Assembly (NCBI GenBank): GCA_964567685.1
Contig: CAZMNO010000012.1
Location: forward strand, 1-64,000
Length of the DNA stretch: 64,000 nt
Origin: UBA5972 sp964567685
Lineage (GTDB): Bacteria; Pseudomonadota; Alphaproteobacteria; Rhodobacterales; Rhodobacteraceae
Reading direction: 5' to 3'
Shown here: positions 24,943-33,391 of the stretch, piece after piece
How the letters are laid out: each line of letters opens with the position of its first letter
How positions within the stretch are numbered: the first letter of the stretch is position 1
Made by a program: the position numbers and the translations under genes
The notes under the pieces: model-generated
The model's input: only the letters and a program-made list of their open reading frames with translations
Database searches by the model: none
What the model was told of the DNA's origin: nothing

Positions 24943-26286
24943 ATGAGTAGAAATCTTTTCGGAACCGACGGTGTTAGGGGCCGCGCCAACACATATCCGA
25001 TGACCGCCGAGGTGGCCATGCGGCTGGGTTCGGCTGTAGGTCGGTATTTTCGCAAAGACAAACAGGAACACCGCGTGGTCATCGGCAAAGACACGCGCCG
25101 CTCCTGTTATATGCTGGAAAACGCCCTCACTGCCGGGCTGACCTCGACCGGGATGAATGTCTTGTTGCTTGGCCCGATGCCAACACCGGCGGTGGGTCTG
25201 CTGACACATTCGATGCGGGCCGATCTTGGGGTGATGATTTCCGCCTCGCACAACCCGCATTTTGACAACGGAATAAAGTTTTTCAGCCCGGACGGGTATA
25301 AACTTTCAGACGAGGCAGAAGCCGAGATCGAGCGCATATTGCGCGGCGATATCGCCCTGTGCCACCCGGAAAACATCGGCCGCGCTACCCGGATCGACGA
25401 TGCGCGCGGACGCTATGTCGAATATGCCAAAACCACCTTTCCGGGCCGACGTCGGCTTGAAGGCATGAAAGTGGTGATCGATTGTGCCAATGGTGCGGCC
25501 TACAAGGCTGCGCCTGATCTGTTGTGGGAGCTTGGGGCCGAGGTGATCCCGATTGGCATTTCACCCAACGGGTTCAACATCAATGAGGGGTGCGGTTCGA
25601 CCAACACCGATCTGGCGGCGCGCACGGTTTTGGAACACGGGGCCGATGTCGGTATCTCCCTTGATGGCGATGCCGACCGGGTGATGATCATCGATGAAAA
25701 GGGCGAAGTGGCTGATGGTGATCAGATCATGGGGCTGATCGCCGGACGCTGGGCACGGCAAGGTCGGCTAGTTGGCGGCACGCTAGTGACCACGGTCATG
25801 TCAAATCTTGGTCTTGAGCGGTATCTTGCAAGCCAGAACATCAAGATGCGGCGCACGGGCGTTGGCGATCGCTATGTCGTCGAGGCCATGCGCGCGGGCG
25901 GTTTCAACCTTGGCGGCGAGCAATCGGGCCATATCGTCATGACCGACTATGCCACCACCGGCGACGGGCTGATCGCCGGCATTCAGTTTCTGGCGGCCAT
26001 GGTGGAAACAGGTGAAAAGGCAAGTGCGCTGACCAAAGTGTTTGAACCTTGCCCGCAGCTTTTGAAGAATGTGCGATACCGGCCGGAAAGCGATCCGTTA
26101 AGCAGTGAGAAAGTGAAGAAATCAATCGAAGCAGCTGAGGCACGCCTGAAAGATCGCGGCCGCTTGCTGATCCGGAAATCAGGCACTGAACCCCTGGTGC
26201 GGGTGATGGCTGAATGCGAAGACGAGGCGGTCCTGGCGCAGGTGGTCGACTCGATCTGTAAAGCCGTTGAAAAGGCTGCTGCCTGA
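24943..26286 (+). CDS. glmM: Phosphoglucosamine mutase
   Basis: A 447-residue enzyme interconverting glucosamine-6-phosphate and glucosamine-1-phosphate on the way to UDP-GlcNAc for peptidoglycan and lipid A. It starts FGTDGVRGRAN, has the phosphoserine loop MISASHNPHFDNGIKFF, the metal loop SLDGDADRVMIID, the sugar-binding GGEQSGHIV and the phosphate-binding RLLIRKSGTEPLVRVM. GlmM next to FolP is also found in E. coli. Confidence 0.98.
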   Translation: MSRNLFGTDGVRGRANTYPMTAEVAMRLGSAVGRYFRKDKQEHRVVIGKDTRRSCYMLENALTAGLTSTGMNVLLLGPMPTPAVGLLTHSMRADLGVMISASHNPHFDNGIKFFSPDGYKLSDEAEAEIERILRGDIALCHPENIGRATRIDDARGRYVEYAKTTFPGRRRLEGMKVVIDCANGAAYKAAPDLLWELGAEVIPIGISPNGFNINEGCGSTNTDLAARTVLEHGADVGISLDGDADRVMIIDEKGEVADGDQIMGLIAGRWARQGRLVGGTLVTTVMSNLGLERYLASQNIKMRRTGVGDRYVVEAMRAGGFNLGGEQSGHIVMTDYATTGDGLIAGIQFLAAMVETGEKASALTKVFEPCPQLLKNVRYRPESDPLSSEKVKKSIEAAEARLKDRGRLLIRKSGTEPLVRVMAECEDEAVLAQVVDSICKAVEKAAA

Positions 26287-26311
26287 TTAACTAAGGCCGC
26301 AATGGCTTTGG

Positions 26312-26875
26312 TCAGCCATCAGGACTGACGATTGACGGCCTGACAAGAATCAGCAGGGATTCTTTTTCATTTGACCGGGATTTGTTCCTGAAAAGTGAGC
26401 CGACGATTGGAATGCCCGCAAGACTGGGAATACTGGCTTCTTTTTTGGTGTGTTTGAGGACCTTCCCGATAATGTAAGATCGCCCGCCATTTGCGAGATG
26501 GATATTCTGATAGGATTTCTGCAGTGAAATCTTCGGCGTCACAGCGATTGTGTTGTTAATCACCCTGACATAACCAACGGTATGTGCGCCCTTGAACTCC
26601 ACGGAAAGCGTCGGTTCGTTGAGACCGGGAACATGGGCGCGGTCCTCGTTGAACAGAGGGAACATCCGGCGCAAGTTGATCTTGTAGGTCACCTGCTCAC
26701 CATTGAGAAAGACAAGGGCGTCGGGTTGGATGCGCCGGTTGGCGATTTCCAGGAAAACCCGCGCCAGATTTACCTGCGCCCCGCCTTGATCAGCGCCTGC
26801 CCGGAATCCCGTTCCAACGAAAGGGGCGGTCAGTCCACTGACCAGCAAGCCCCGCGAGAAATCGCGTCGTTTCAT
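26312..26875 (-). CDS. Tat-signal protein with secretin-like C-terminus
   Basis: A 187-residue protein beginning MKRRDFSRGLLVSGL, a twin-arginine signal sequence, followed by about 160 residues whose end (SIPSLAGIPIVGSLFRNKSRSNEKESLLILVRPSIV) closely resembles the C-terminal beta-domain of type II/IV pilus secretins (IPLLGDIPxLGxLF...ELLIxxxPxIV). The middle segment (ISLQKSYQNIHLANGGRSYIIGKVLKHTKK) also looks secretin-like. It is far shorter than a secretin and has no N-domains. No other secretion or pilus gene is nearby. It could be a degenerate secretin, a secretin-derived periplasmic protein or an unstudied family. The first ATG, two codons upstream, is an alternative start. Confidence 0.75.
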   Translation of the reverse strand: MKRRDFSRGLLVSGLTAPFVGTGFRAGADQGGAQVNLARVFLEIANRRIQPDALVFLNGEQVTYKINLRRMFPLFNEDRAHVPGLNEPTLSVEFKGAHTVGYVRVINNTIAVTPKISLQKSYQNIHLANGGRSYIIGKVLKHTKKEASIPSLAGIPIVGSLFRNKSRSNEKESLLILVRPSIVSPDG

Positions 26876-26957
26876 ATCCAATGCTCCGATGTTAGGCTGA
26901 GAACAGCCTAGTGCAGAACGGGATCGAATTCCAGAGTTTGGATATTAGTGCTTAGAA

Positions 26958-27878
26958 TCAATTGCTTGACATTCGTTTCTGTCGTCTTGCCTGGCTGATT
27001 GCCAGCCCCGCAAGGATCAGCGCCAGGGCACCGATGAACCTTCCGGGCAGGGTCTCGGACAAAAACACCACGCCCATGAGCGCTGCCCAAACCGGCACCT
27101 GATAATTGACCAGGCTAAGGAAACTGGGCCCGGCCTGATTGATGATCCTGACAAGGATGACAGTTGCGACCGCAGTTGGGACCAGACCGAGATAAATAAC
27201 TGCCAGAAGGGGGCGCAGCTCGGGTGTTTGGGGTGCTCCTTCGATCAGCAAGGCCAGCGGCAGCATGATGAGGCTTGCAAGCAACAGGGCGGTGGCACTG
27301 AAGGTCAGCTGCGGCGTTGGCGGGGCCAGACGTGTGATGATCGAGCCGATGGCATAGCACATGGCCGCACCGAGGCAGGCGAGGCGGGCGAGTGATTCAA
27401 GCTCGGCTCCTGAGCGCAACAAGGCGTTCGGGCCGATCAGAACCACGGTTCCCAGAAAACCGACCGAAAAGCCAACGAGTTTTCTGGGGCTCATACCTTC
27501 ACCCGGGACAAGGAAATGCGCCAGCGGCAGGATTGCCAGCGGCACCACCGCCATGGTGATTCCGGCAAAACCGGAAGTGACGTGAAGCTGCCCCCAGTTC
27601 AAAAGCGAAAACGGCAGGGCGTTGGTGAAGATCGCCATGCCAAGGCAATAGAGCCAGATGCGCCTGCCGGTTTTGCTCTTTGTGTCGGGCAGGCCGTGAC
27701 CAAAGGCAAAGGTCAGCAGCAACAGGATCAGTGCTGCCAGCGCAATTCGCAGGGCCGCAATGGTGATCGGGCCAAAACCAGTCAGCGCAATGGCAGCAGC
27801 CGGGAAGGATGCCCCCCAGATGATACCAAGAAAAATAAGGAGCCCCCATATTGTGAGGTCTGGTTTAGCGCTGGTCAT
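26958..27878 (-). CDS. EamA/DMT-family transporter
   Basis: A 306-residue protein with about ten membrane helices in two EamA repeats. Typical are LGIIWGASFPAAAIAL near the start, SGFAGITMAVVPLAILPLAHFL, and NYQVPVWAALMGVVFLSETLPGRFIGALALILAGL at the end. The substrate is unknown. The ATG at 27878 is preceded by AGGACAATTGG; the open frame continues upstream without family resemblance. It is a second, distinct member of the superfamily besides the gene at 1166. The upstream 250 bases contain no recognised gene. Confidence 0.87.
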   Translation of the reverse strand: MTSAKPDLTIWGLLIFLGIIWGASFPAAAIALTGFGPITIAALRIALAALILLLLTFAFGHGLPDTKSKTGRRIWLYCLGMAIFTNALPFSLLNWGQLHVTSGFAGITMAVVPLAILPLAHFLVPGEGMSPRKLVGFSVGFLGTVVLIGPNALLRSGAELESLARLACLGAAMCYAIGSIITRLAPPTPQLTFSATALLLASLIMLPLALLIEGAPQTPELRPLLAVIYLGLVPTAVATVILVRIINQAGPSFLSLVNYQVPVWAALMGVVFLSETLPGRFIGALALILAGLAISQARRQKRMSSN

Positions 27879-28127
27879 GTTACCAATTGTCCTCGTGTAC
27901 GCTCTTGGAGCAATGCAGGGTAAGAGTCCCGCCGATTTCAATTAACAATCCTGCTTCTTGAACTCGTTGGAGTGTTGAAAACCTCGCGGATAATCCTGAA
28001 GAGACTGTTGGTGCTGCCGGCACGACTACCAGAGAGTGCCGTCAACTGGCCAGCACAAGTATCAATTGAAAGAATGCGCAACCTATGATAGCAGTGATCC
28101 ATTCCAAATAATCTAAAGAGGTATGTA

Positions 28128-28484
28128 ATGACATCTGATACATTTGATGCAGTCTGCAAACCGTGTGAGTCTGCGGAATTTCGCAAAGTATACGCCTGGC
28201 ACAACACAATGCCGCTTGGTCCGGCAACTACCATCGTGATTGGTGATGTCAAAGTCTCCAATCCAGGTATCGATCCCATTCTTGTTGAACCCGCTGCACC
28301 CGGCATTAATCCAACAATTCTAACGTTGGATTTATTGATGTGCAAAAAACCCGGAGTCTGGCCTCGAGTGTTTGTGTGGAAAAGCTTCCGCTTCGACCAA
28401 CCAATGGTGAGTGACTACACAACTCTGGAAATTCGTTGCGGAAGCGATACTGCGGTATCCGTTCCAATCGACACCGTGTCATAA
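28128..28484 (+). CDS. Unrecognised 118-residue protein
   Basis: I do not recognise this protein. It has a good ribosome-binding site (AAAGAGG six bases before the ATG) and is bounded downstream by a 13-bp hairpin. The sequence has no signal peptide or membrane helix, a CKPCESAEFRK motif near the N-terminus, and a string of short beta-type segments (TTIVIGDVKV, RVFVWKSFRF, TLEIRCGSDTAVSVPI), suggesting a small beta-rich fold. Base composition is richer in A/T than in the neighbours, a possible sign of recent acquisition. It stands alone between a minus-strand transporter and minus-strand ilvC. Confidence 0.65.
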   Translation: MTSDTFDAVCKPCESAEFRKVYAWHNTMPLGPATTIVIGDVKVSNPGIDPILVEPAAPGINPTILTLDLLMCKKPGVWPRVFVWKSFRFDQPMVSDYTTLEIRCGSDTAVSVPIDTVS

Positions 28485-28493
28485 AACTTTGGG

Positions 28494-28528
28494 ATTGTGA
28501 TTGGCCTTTTCTACAGGCCAATCACAAT
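28494..28528. terminator. 13-bp hairpin between ORF and ilvC, probably bidirectional
   Basis: ATTGTGATTGGCC (28494-28506) and GGCCAATCACAAT (28516-28528) pair perfectly around a 9-base loop. It lies between the convergent stops of the unrecognised ORF and ilvC, so it can serve both strands. Neither side has a proper T run. Confidence 0.65.
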
Positions 28529-28538
28529 TACATTGACC

Positions 28539-29561
28539 TCAGTTCTTTTCCTGATCAACCAACTTGCCAGCCGAGATCCAAGGCATCATGCCGCGCAGGG
28601 TCTCGCCGACTTTTTCGATCTGGTGCTCGTCATTGATACGACGGGTGGCCTTGAAGAACGGCTGGCCAACCTGATTTTCCTGCATGAAGTCACGCACGAA
28701 TTTACCGGTCTGGATGTCGGTCAGGATGGCTTTCATCCGCGCCTTGGTTTCGTCATAGGGCAGGACGCGTGGGCCTGAGACATATTCGCCGTATTCAGCC
28801 GTGTTGGAGATCGAGTAGTTCATATTGGCAATACCGCCTTCATAGATCAGATCGACGATCAGTTTCACTTCGTGCAGGCACTCGAAATAGGCCATTTCCG
28901 GTTCGTAGCCAGCCTCAACCAGAGTTTCAAAGCCCATGCGAATAAGCTCGACCAGCCCGCCGCAGAGTACCGCCTGTTCACCGAAAAGGTCGGTTTCGCA
29001 TTCCTGACGGAAATTGGTTTCGATGATGCCCGAGCGCCCGCCGCCGATGGCCGAGCAATAAGACAGGCCGATTTCCATGGCTTTGCCGGTCGCGTCATTG
29101 TCAACGGCGACAAGGCAGGGGACGCCGCCGCCCTTGACGAACTCGCCGCGCACAGTGTGGCCGGGGCCTTTGGGGGCCATCATGATGACATCAGTGCCGG
29201 GTTTGGGTTCGATCAGGCCGAAATGGACATTAAGGCCGTGGGCAAATGCAATGGCAGCGCCGTCGCGCAGGTTGTCATGCACGTATTTTTTGTAGGTATC
29301 GGCCTGCAACTCGTCAGGCATGGTGAACATGATGAGGTCACACCAGGCTGCTGCCTCGGCAATGCCCATGACCTTGAGGCCTTCGCCCTCGGCCTTTTTG
29401 GCGCTGGGCGAGCCGGTCCGCAACGCAACGACCACGTTCTTGGCACCACTGTCACGCAGGTTCAGCGCATGGGCGTGGCCTTGTGAACCGTAGCCGAGAA
29501 TGGCCACTTTCATGTCTTTGATCAGGTTGATATCGCAGTCGCGATCGTAATAGACGCGCAT
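28539..29561 (-). CDS. ilvC: Ketol-acid reductoisomerase
   Basis: A 340-residue class I enzyme of branched-chain amino acid synthesis, converting acetolactate to dihydroxyisovalerate with NADPH. Motifs: MKVAILGYGSQGHAHALNLRDSG (nucleotide binding), MMAPKGPGHTVRGEF, and the metal-binding DLFGEQAVLCGGLVELI and ECLHEVKLIVDLIYEGG. GGAAAGGAC precedes the ATG. Two Lrp/AsnC-type regulator genes start 130 bases away in the opposite direction and may control it. Confidence 0.98.
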   Translation of the reverse strand: MRVYYDRDCDINLIKDMKVAILGYGSQGHAHALNLRDSGAKNVVVALRTGSPSAKKAEGEGLKVMGIAEAAAWCDLIMFTMPDELQADTYKKYVHDNLRDGAAIAFAHGLNVHFGLIEPKPGTDVIMMAPKGPGHTVRGEFVKGGGVPCLVAVDNDATGKAMEIGLSYCSAIGGGRSGIIETNFRQECETDLFGEQAVLCGGLVELIRMGFETLVEAGYEPEMAYFECLHEVKLIVDLIYEGGIANMNYSISNTAEYGEYVSGPRVLPYDETKARMKAILTDIQTGKFVRDFMQENQVGQPFFKATRRINDEHQIEKVGETLRGMMPWISAGKLVDQEKN

Positions 29562-29690
29562 TTTATAGTCCTTTCCTATAGGGGTGGCGAGAAAATAGAG
29601 GTAATTGGGCGGAATTTGATTGCGAGATTTGAGTATTTTCTGCCAAAAAGAAGAAATACATTCGTGAAATAGTCAAAACTCGGAAAAACC

Positions 29691-30152
29691 ATGCAAGAAC
29701 TTGACGATACCGATCGCCGCCTGCTGCGCCAGTTGCAAAGGGAGGACATGCCAAACGCCTCCGAATTGGCAGAGCTGTTGTCGATGCCTGTGGCAACGGT
29801 ATCGCGGCGGTTGGAGAGGATGGAAAGCAGCGGTGTGATCGAGGGATACGCGGCTGACATCAACTGGCAGAGGCTTGGTTATACGGTGGAAGTGAGCCTG
29901 CGAGTGACGCTGGACAAGACCCAGACAAACGCGTTTGACGCGTTTATTGCGGCGGCCCGCGAGATACCGGAAGTGGATGAAATCCAGACGTTTCTGGGGC
30001 GCGTCGATGTGCGGCTCAACGTGCTGGCCCGTGATATGGCGCATTATCAGGAGATTTATCGTACCCGCATCCTGACCCTGCCGCATATCGCCGATATCGA
30101 GGCGCTGATGCTGGTGGCCAATGTCAAGAACAGCGAAAGCCTGCCCCTATGA
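29691..30152 (+). CDS. Lrp/AsnC-family regulator, first of a tandem pair
   Basis: A 153-residue protein with an N-terminal winged helix (DDTDRRLLRQLQREDMPNASELAELLSMPVATVSRRLERMESSGVIEGYAADIN) and a C-terminal RAM/AsnC effector domain (about 65-145). Such proteins form octamers and respond to amino acids. It is divergent from ilvC, so branched-chain amino acid control is a reasonable inference. Its stop overlaps the start of the second regulator (ATGA). Confidence 0.92.
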   Translation: MQELDDTDRRLLRQLQREDMPNASELAELLSMPVATVSRRLERMESSGVIEGYAADINWQRLGYTVEVSLRVTLDKTQTNAFDAFIAAAREIPEVDEIQTFLGRVDVRLNVLARDMAHYQEIYRTRILTLPHIADIEALMLVANVKNSESLPL

Positions 30153-30607
30153 TCGATCTTGACGATATCGACCGCGGGGTCTTGCAGGCTTTGCAGATTG
30201 ATGGCCGCCTGTCAGCAGGTGCGCTGGGGCGGCGGTTCGGCTTGTCGCAACCCGCGATGTGGCGGCGCGTCAAGCGGCTTGAGGAGGTGGGCGTACTCAA
30301 GGGCCGGCGGGTTCGGTTGAACAAGGAGGCACTGGGGTTTGGGGTAACGGTGTTTTTGGGGGTCAAGCTGGCGACCAAGGGGCGGGTCAGCCTTGAGGAT
30401 TTTGAGCGGGCTGTCTGTGCCATTCCCGAGGTACAGTTGGTCCAGCATGTGCTGGGGCTTTACGACTATCGCCTGCGCGTGGTGGCGCGCGATCTGGCGG
30501 ATTTCGAACGCGTGCTGAGAAGGCGGATCATGACCCTGCCTGGGGTAGGGGATGTCGAGGCGAATGTTTTGCTGAGCGAAGAGAGGCGGTCAGGGCCGTT
30601 GGGATGA
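30149..30607 (+). CDS. Lrp/AsnC-family regulator, second of a tandem pair
   Basis: A 152-residue protein of the same architecture: helix-turn-helix LDDIDRGVLQALQIDGRLSAGALGRRFGLSQPAMWRRVKRLEEVGVLKGRRVRLN, then a RAM domain with PEVQLVQHVLGLYDYRLRVVARDLADFERVL. It overlaps the preceding regulator by four bases, so the two are translated together and may form mixed oligomers. The sequences differ clearly, so this is not a recent duplication. Confidence 0.92.
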   Translation: MIDLDDIDRGVLQALQIDGRLSAGALGRRFGLSQPAMWRRVKRLEEVGVLKGRRVRLNKEALGFGVTVFLGVKLATKGRVSLEDFERAVCAIPEVQLVQHVLGLYDYRLRVVARDLADFERVLRRRIMTLPGVGDVEANVLLSEERRSGPLG

Positions 30608-30661
30608 TTCTTGAGGTGTGACGCGCTGACCTCTAGGATGTGTCTTAACAGGAAGCGCTCC

Positions 30662-30916
30662 ATGATGTCCAAATCTGCAATCTTGAAAACGCTGCGCTCA
30701 ACCGACGAAAGGGCTTTTCTTGAAATAGCCCGGAGCGACGACGGGTTTTACCGATACACGGAATTCATCTGGAAAGAACATGATCCTTATGAACGCAAAA
30801 TCACAGGCCACGACGGGTACTGGGGTTTTGGTGCGTATTCTGGCCTGTTCGAGAGCATCGATGAATGTGAAACCGGCGCACGGTCAGAACTTGTTTGGCT
30901 AAAGAGAATAGTGTGA
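30662..30916 (+). CDS. Unrecognised 84-residue protein
   Basis: A short soluble protein, rich in aromatic and acidic residues (DDGFYRYTEFIWKEHDPYE, GHDGYWGFGAYSGLFESIDECETGAR). I do not recognise the family. The ATG at 30662 (or 30665) has AGGAAG upstream; the frame is open further up but that part reads as random. It follows the second Lrp gene by 54 bases on the same strand and ends about 110 bases before the aminotransferase gene. Confidence 0.55.
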   Translation: MMSKSAILKTLRSTDERAFLEIARSDDGFYRYTEFIWKEHDPYERKITGHDGYWGFGAYSGLFESIDECETGARSELVWLKRIV

Positions 30917-31024
30917 GAGAGTTCCTGGAAATGTGAGACTGGCTGCGGCTGAACATCGCCTTGCCCGGTGGTCTTGACCTGCCTAGTCTCCGTTCGAACA
31001 GGAATTCTGAAAAGGACAAATCCC

Positions 31025-32152
31025 ATGCCCGCCCTTCTGCCAGATATCGATCCTGACGGCCTGCTTGAGTTTTCCGTCGTCTTCACCGACCGCTCGCTCA
31101 ATCATATGAGTCAGAGTTTTCAGGGTGTGATGCGGGATATCTCGTCGACCCTGAAAGAGGTTTACAACGCCGATCATGTCGCTGTGGTGCCGGGGGGCGG
31201 AACCTATGCGATGGAAGCGGTGGCGCGGCAACTGGCGACGGGCAAGAAGGCCATGGTTATCAGGAACGGATTCTTTTCCTTCCGCTGGAGCCAGATCTTC
31301 GATTTTGGCAGCATTGTCGCCGAAGAAACCGTGATGAAAGCGCGGCAGACGGGGAATGAACCCAAGGCGCCTTTTGTTCCGGCGCCGATCGAGGAAGTGA
31401 CCGCAAGGATCAAAAGCGAAGCACCTGACATCGTCTTCGCCCCGCATGTCGAAACCGCCAGCGGTATGATCCTGCCCTATGATTATATCAGAGCGGTGGC
31501 TGATGCGGTGCACGAACACGGCGGCTTGTTCGTTCTGGATTGCATCGCCTCAGGCTGCATCTGGGTCGATATGAAGGCGCTTGGCGTCGATGTGTTGATC
31601 TCGGCTCCGCAAAAAGGCTGGAGCGCCTCGCCCTCGGCCGGTCTGGTGATGATGAACAAGGCGGCATTGGCGCTGGTCGAGGCCAGTGACAGCACCAGCT
31701 TTGCCATCGATCTGAAGAAATGGCTGTCAATCATGCAGGCATATGAAAACGGCGGGCACGCCTATCACGCAACCATGCCGACCGATGCCCTGCGCGCATT
31801 CCGCGACATCATGCTGGAAACCCGTGATCTGGGTTTTGAGCGCCTGCGTGATGCCCAGTGGGAGCTGGGCAATCGCGTGCGTGCCCTTCTGAAAGCGCAC
31901 GGTGTGCAATCGGTTGCCGCAGACGGGTTTGGGGCACCGGGCGTTGTCGTCAGCTATACGGATGATCCTGACGTCAAAAATGGCAGCAGGTTCGCTGCAG
32001 AAGGCATGCAGATCGCCGCCGGGGTGCCGCTGCAATGCGATGAACCGGCTGATTACAGCAGCTTCCGGCTGGGGCTTTTCGGGCTTGATAAGCTCAAGGA
32101 TGTTGATGCCGCAGTGGCGCGGCTTGAGGCGGTGCTTGACAAGGTCTTGTGA
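31025..32152 (+). CDS. Class V aminotransferase (alanine-glyoxylate/serine type)
   Basis: A 375-residue PLP enzyme. Visible are VVPGGGTYAMEAVARQLA, FAPHVETASGM, the PLP-binding Asp in LFVLDCIASGCIWVDMKALGVDV, and the Schiff-base lysine in ISAPQKGWSASPSAGLVMMN. The family includes alanine-glyoxylate and serine-glyoxylate aminotransferases; the exact amino donor cannot be read. AAAGGA lies about eight bases before the ATG at 31025. Its TGA directly abuts the stop of the opposing UbiH-type gene with no base between them. Confidence 0.87.
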   Translation: MPALLPDIDPDGLLEFSVVFTDRSLNHMSQSFQGVMRDISSTLKEVYNADHVAVVPGGGTYAMEAVARQLATGKKAMVIRNGFFSFRWSQIFDFGSIVAEETVMKARQTGNEPKAPFVPAPIEEVTARIKSEAPDIVFAPHVETASGMILPYDYIRAVADAVHEHGGLFVLDCIASGCIWVDMKALGVDVLISAPQKGWSASPSAGLVMMNKAALALVEASDSTSFAIDLKKWLSIMQAYENGGHAYHATMPTDALRAFRDIMLETRDLGFERLRDAQWELGNRVRALLKAHGVQSVAADGFGAPGVVVSYTDDPDVKNGSRFAAEGMQIAAGVPLQCDEPADYSSFRLGLFGLDKLKDVDAAVARLEAVLDKVL

Positions 32153-33352
32153 TCAGGTCGCCCCGAGCCCAGCTTTCATCAGCGTTTTTCTGAGCGGCGC
32201 GATCCTGTAGATCGCCGTCAATCCGGCATGTCTGAGATCGCGCAGAAGCGGGGTTTCGGCCATCGAGGCACGGTTGAGCAGATCGATCCCCGTAACCCGC
32301 GCCTTGACGTCCGCCCAGCGCTTTTGCTGATAGGATTTGAGCATCGTGGCATCGCCAAGCCTGTCAGGAGTGGCGACGGCCAGATCCAGCAACGCGGTGA
32401 TATCGGCGAGGCTCATATTGAGACCCTGCGCGCCAATCGGCGGCACCACATGCGCCGCCTCGGCAATCAGGGCGGTGCGCTGGCCGGTCAGGCGTTCGGC
32501 GTGCTGGCTGATGATCGGCCAGACACTGCGTTTGCTGTTCAGTCTCAGCGGGCCAAAGAGCTGGGCTGAGCGGGCAAGGATAGCGGCCTCAAACTCGGCA
32601 ACCGGCAGGGCGCACATTTCCTGAATATAGGGTCCCTTGTCCATCCAGACGACAGCTGAATGCGGCGCGCCCTCGTGATCCGGTAGTGGCACCAGTGTGA
32701 ACGGCCCGCCGCTTTGATGAATTTCGGTTGAAACATTCTGGTGCGGCACGCTGTGGGTAACCGAAAAAACCAGCGCCTTCTGTCCGTAACGCCATGTTTT
32801 TACTTCGATATCAAGCTGATCCCTGATATTTGAATTGCGCCCGTCCGCGGCGATCAGCAGTTTTGCGATACAAAGATCGCCGTTTGACAGGCCGATCCGC
32901 GCCTCGGTTTGGCGCGTTGTCAGGCCGGTGGTGGCGATGCCGGGCAGGAAGGTGACATTGGCAAGGCTGTCGATCCTTGCCAGCAGCTCGCGTCTTAGCA
33001 GCCAGTTCGGAAAATTCCAACCAAAGGGCGCATCGGAAATGTCGGACGCGTCAAAATCAGCGATGCTGCGCGCCTCAAAACTTTCCCCTCCTGCATCAAC
33101 GATGCGCATGATTTGCAGCGGAGCCGCATGGGGTGCCAGCATGTCCCAGAGACCGGCGTGTTCAAAGAGTTGTCGGGCGGGCTGCAAAAAGGCGGTTGTG
33201 CGGATGTCCGCACCTTGTGCCGCTTCGCTGGTCACAGGCGGGGTTGGATCAGCGCAGAGAACGGAAAATCCCGCCGCACCAAACGCGCAGGCGGCGGTCA
33301 GCCCGGCGATCCCGCCACCGGAAATCACGATATCAGTGTTGATCTTGTTCAT
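32153..33352 (-). CDS. UbiH/UbiF/COQ6-family FAD-dependent hydroxylase
   Basis: A 399-residue flavoprotein monooxygenase of the ubiquinone-hydroxylase family. The dinucleotide motif is VISGGGIAGLTAACAFGAAGFSVL, the middle motif ADGRNSNIRDQLDIEVKTWRYGQKALVFSV, and the FAD-binding GD-like motif ALIAEAAHVVPPIGAQGLNMSLADI. In this last motif GD is replaced by AEAAH, as in many UbiH relatives. It presumably hydroxylates the ubiquinone ring; which position cannot be told. The next gene upstream on this strand is the HAD nucleotidase. Confidence 0.9.
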   Translation of the reverse strand: MNKINTDIVISGGGIAGLTAACAFGAAGFSVLCADPTPPVTSEAAQGADIRTTAFLQPARQLFEHAGLWDMLAPHAAPLQIMRIVDAGGESFEARSIADFDASDISDAPFGWNFPNWLLRRELLARIDSLANVTFLPGIATTGLTTRQTEARIGLSNGDLCIAKLLIAADGRNSNIRDQLDIEVKTWRYGQKALVFSVTHSVPHQNVSTEIHQSGGPFTLVPLPDHEGAPHSAVVWMDKGPYIQEMCALPVAEFEAAILARSAQLFGPLRLNSKRSVWPIISQHAERLTGQRTALIAEAAHVVPPIGAQGLNMSLADITALLDLAVATPDRLGDATMLKSYQQKRWADVKARVTGIDLLNRASMAETPLLRDLRHAGLTAIYRIAPLRKTLMKAGLGAT

Positions 33353-33391
33353 GGCGGCCAGTTTAAAACGGAACCGGTCCGGCTGAAAGGC

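Noticed and set aside
27938..28345. 135-codon minus-strand ORF opposite the unrecognised gene
   Set aside because: No ribosome-binding site and no domain; the plus-strand ORF in the same place has a strong one.
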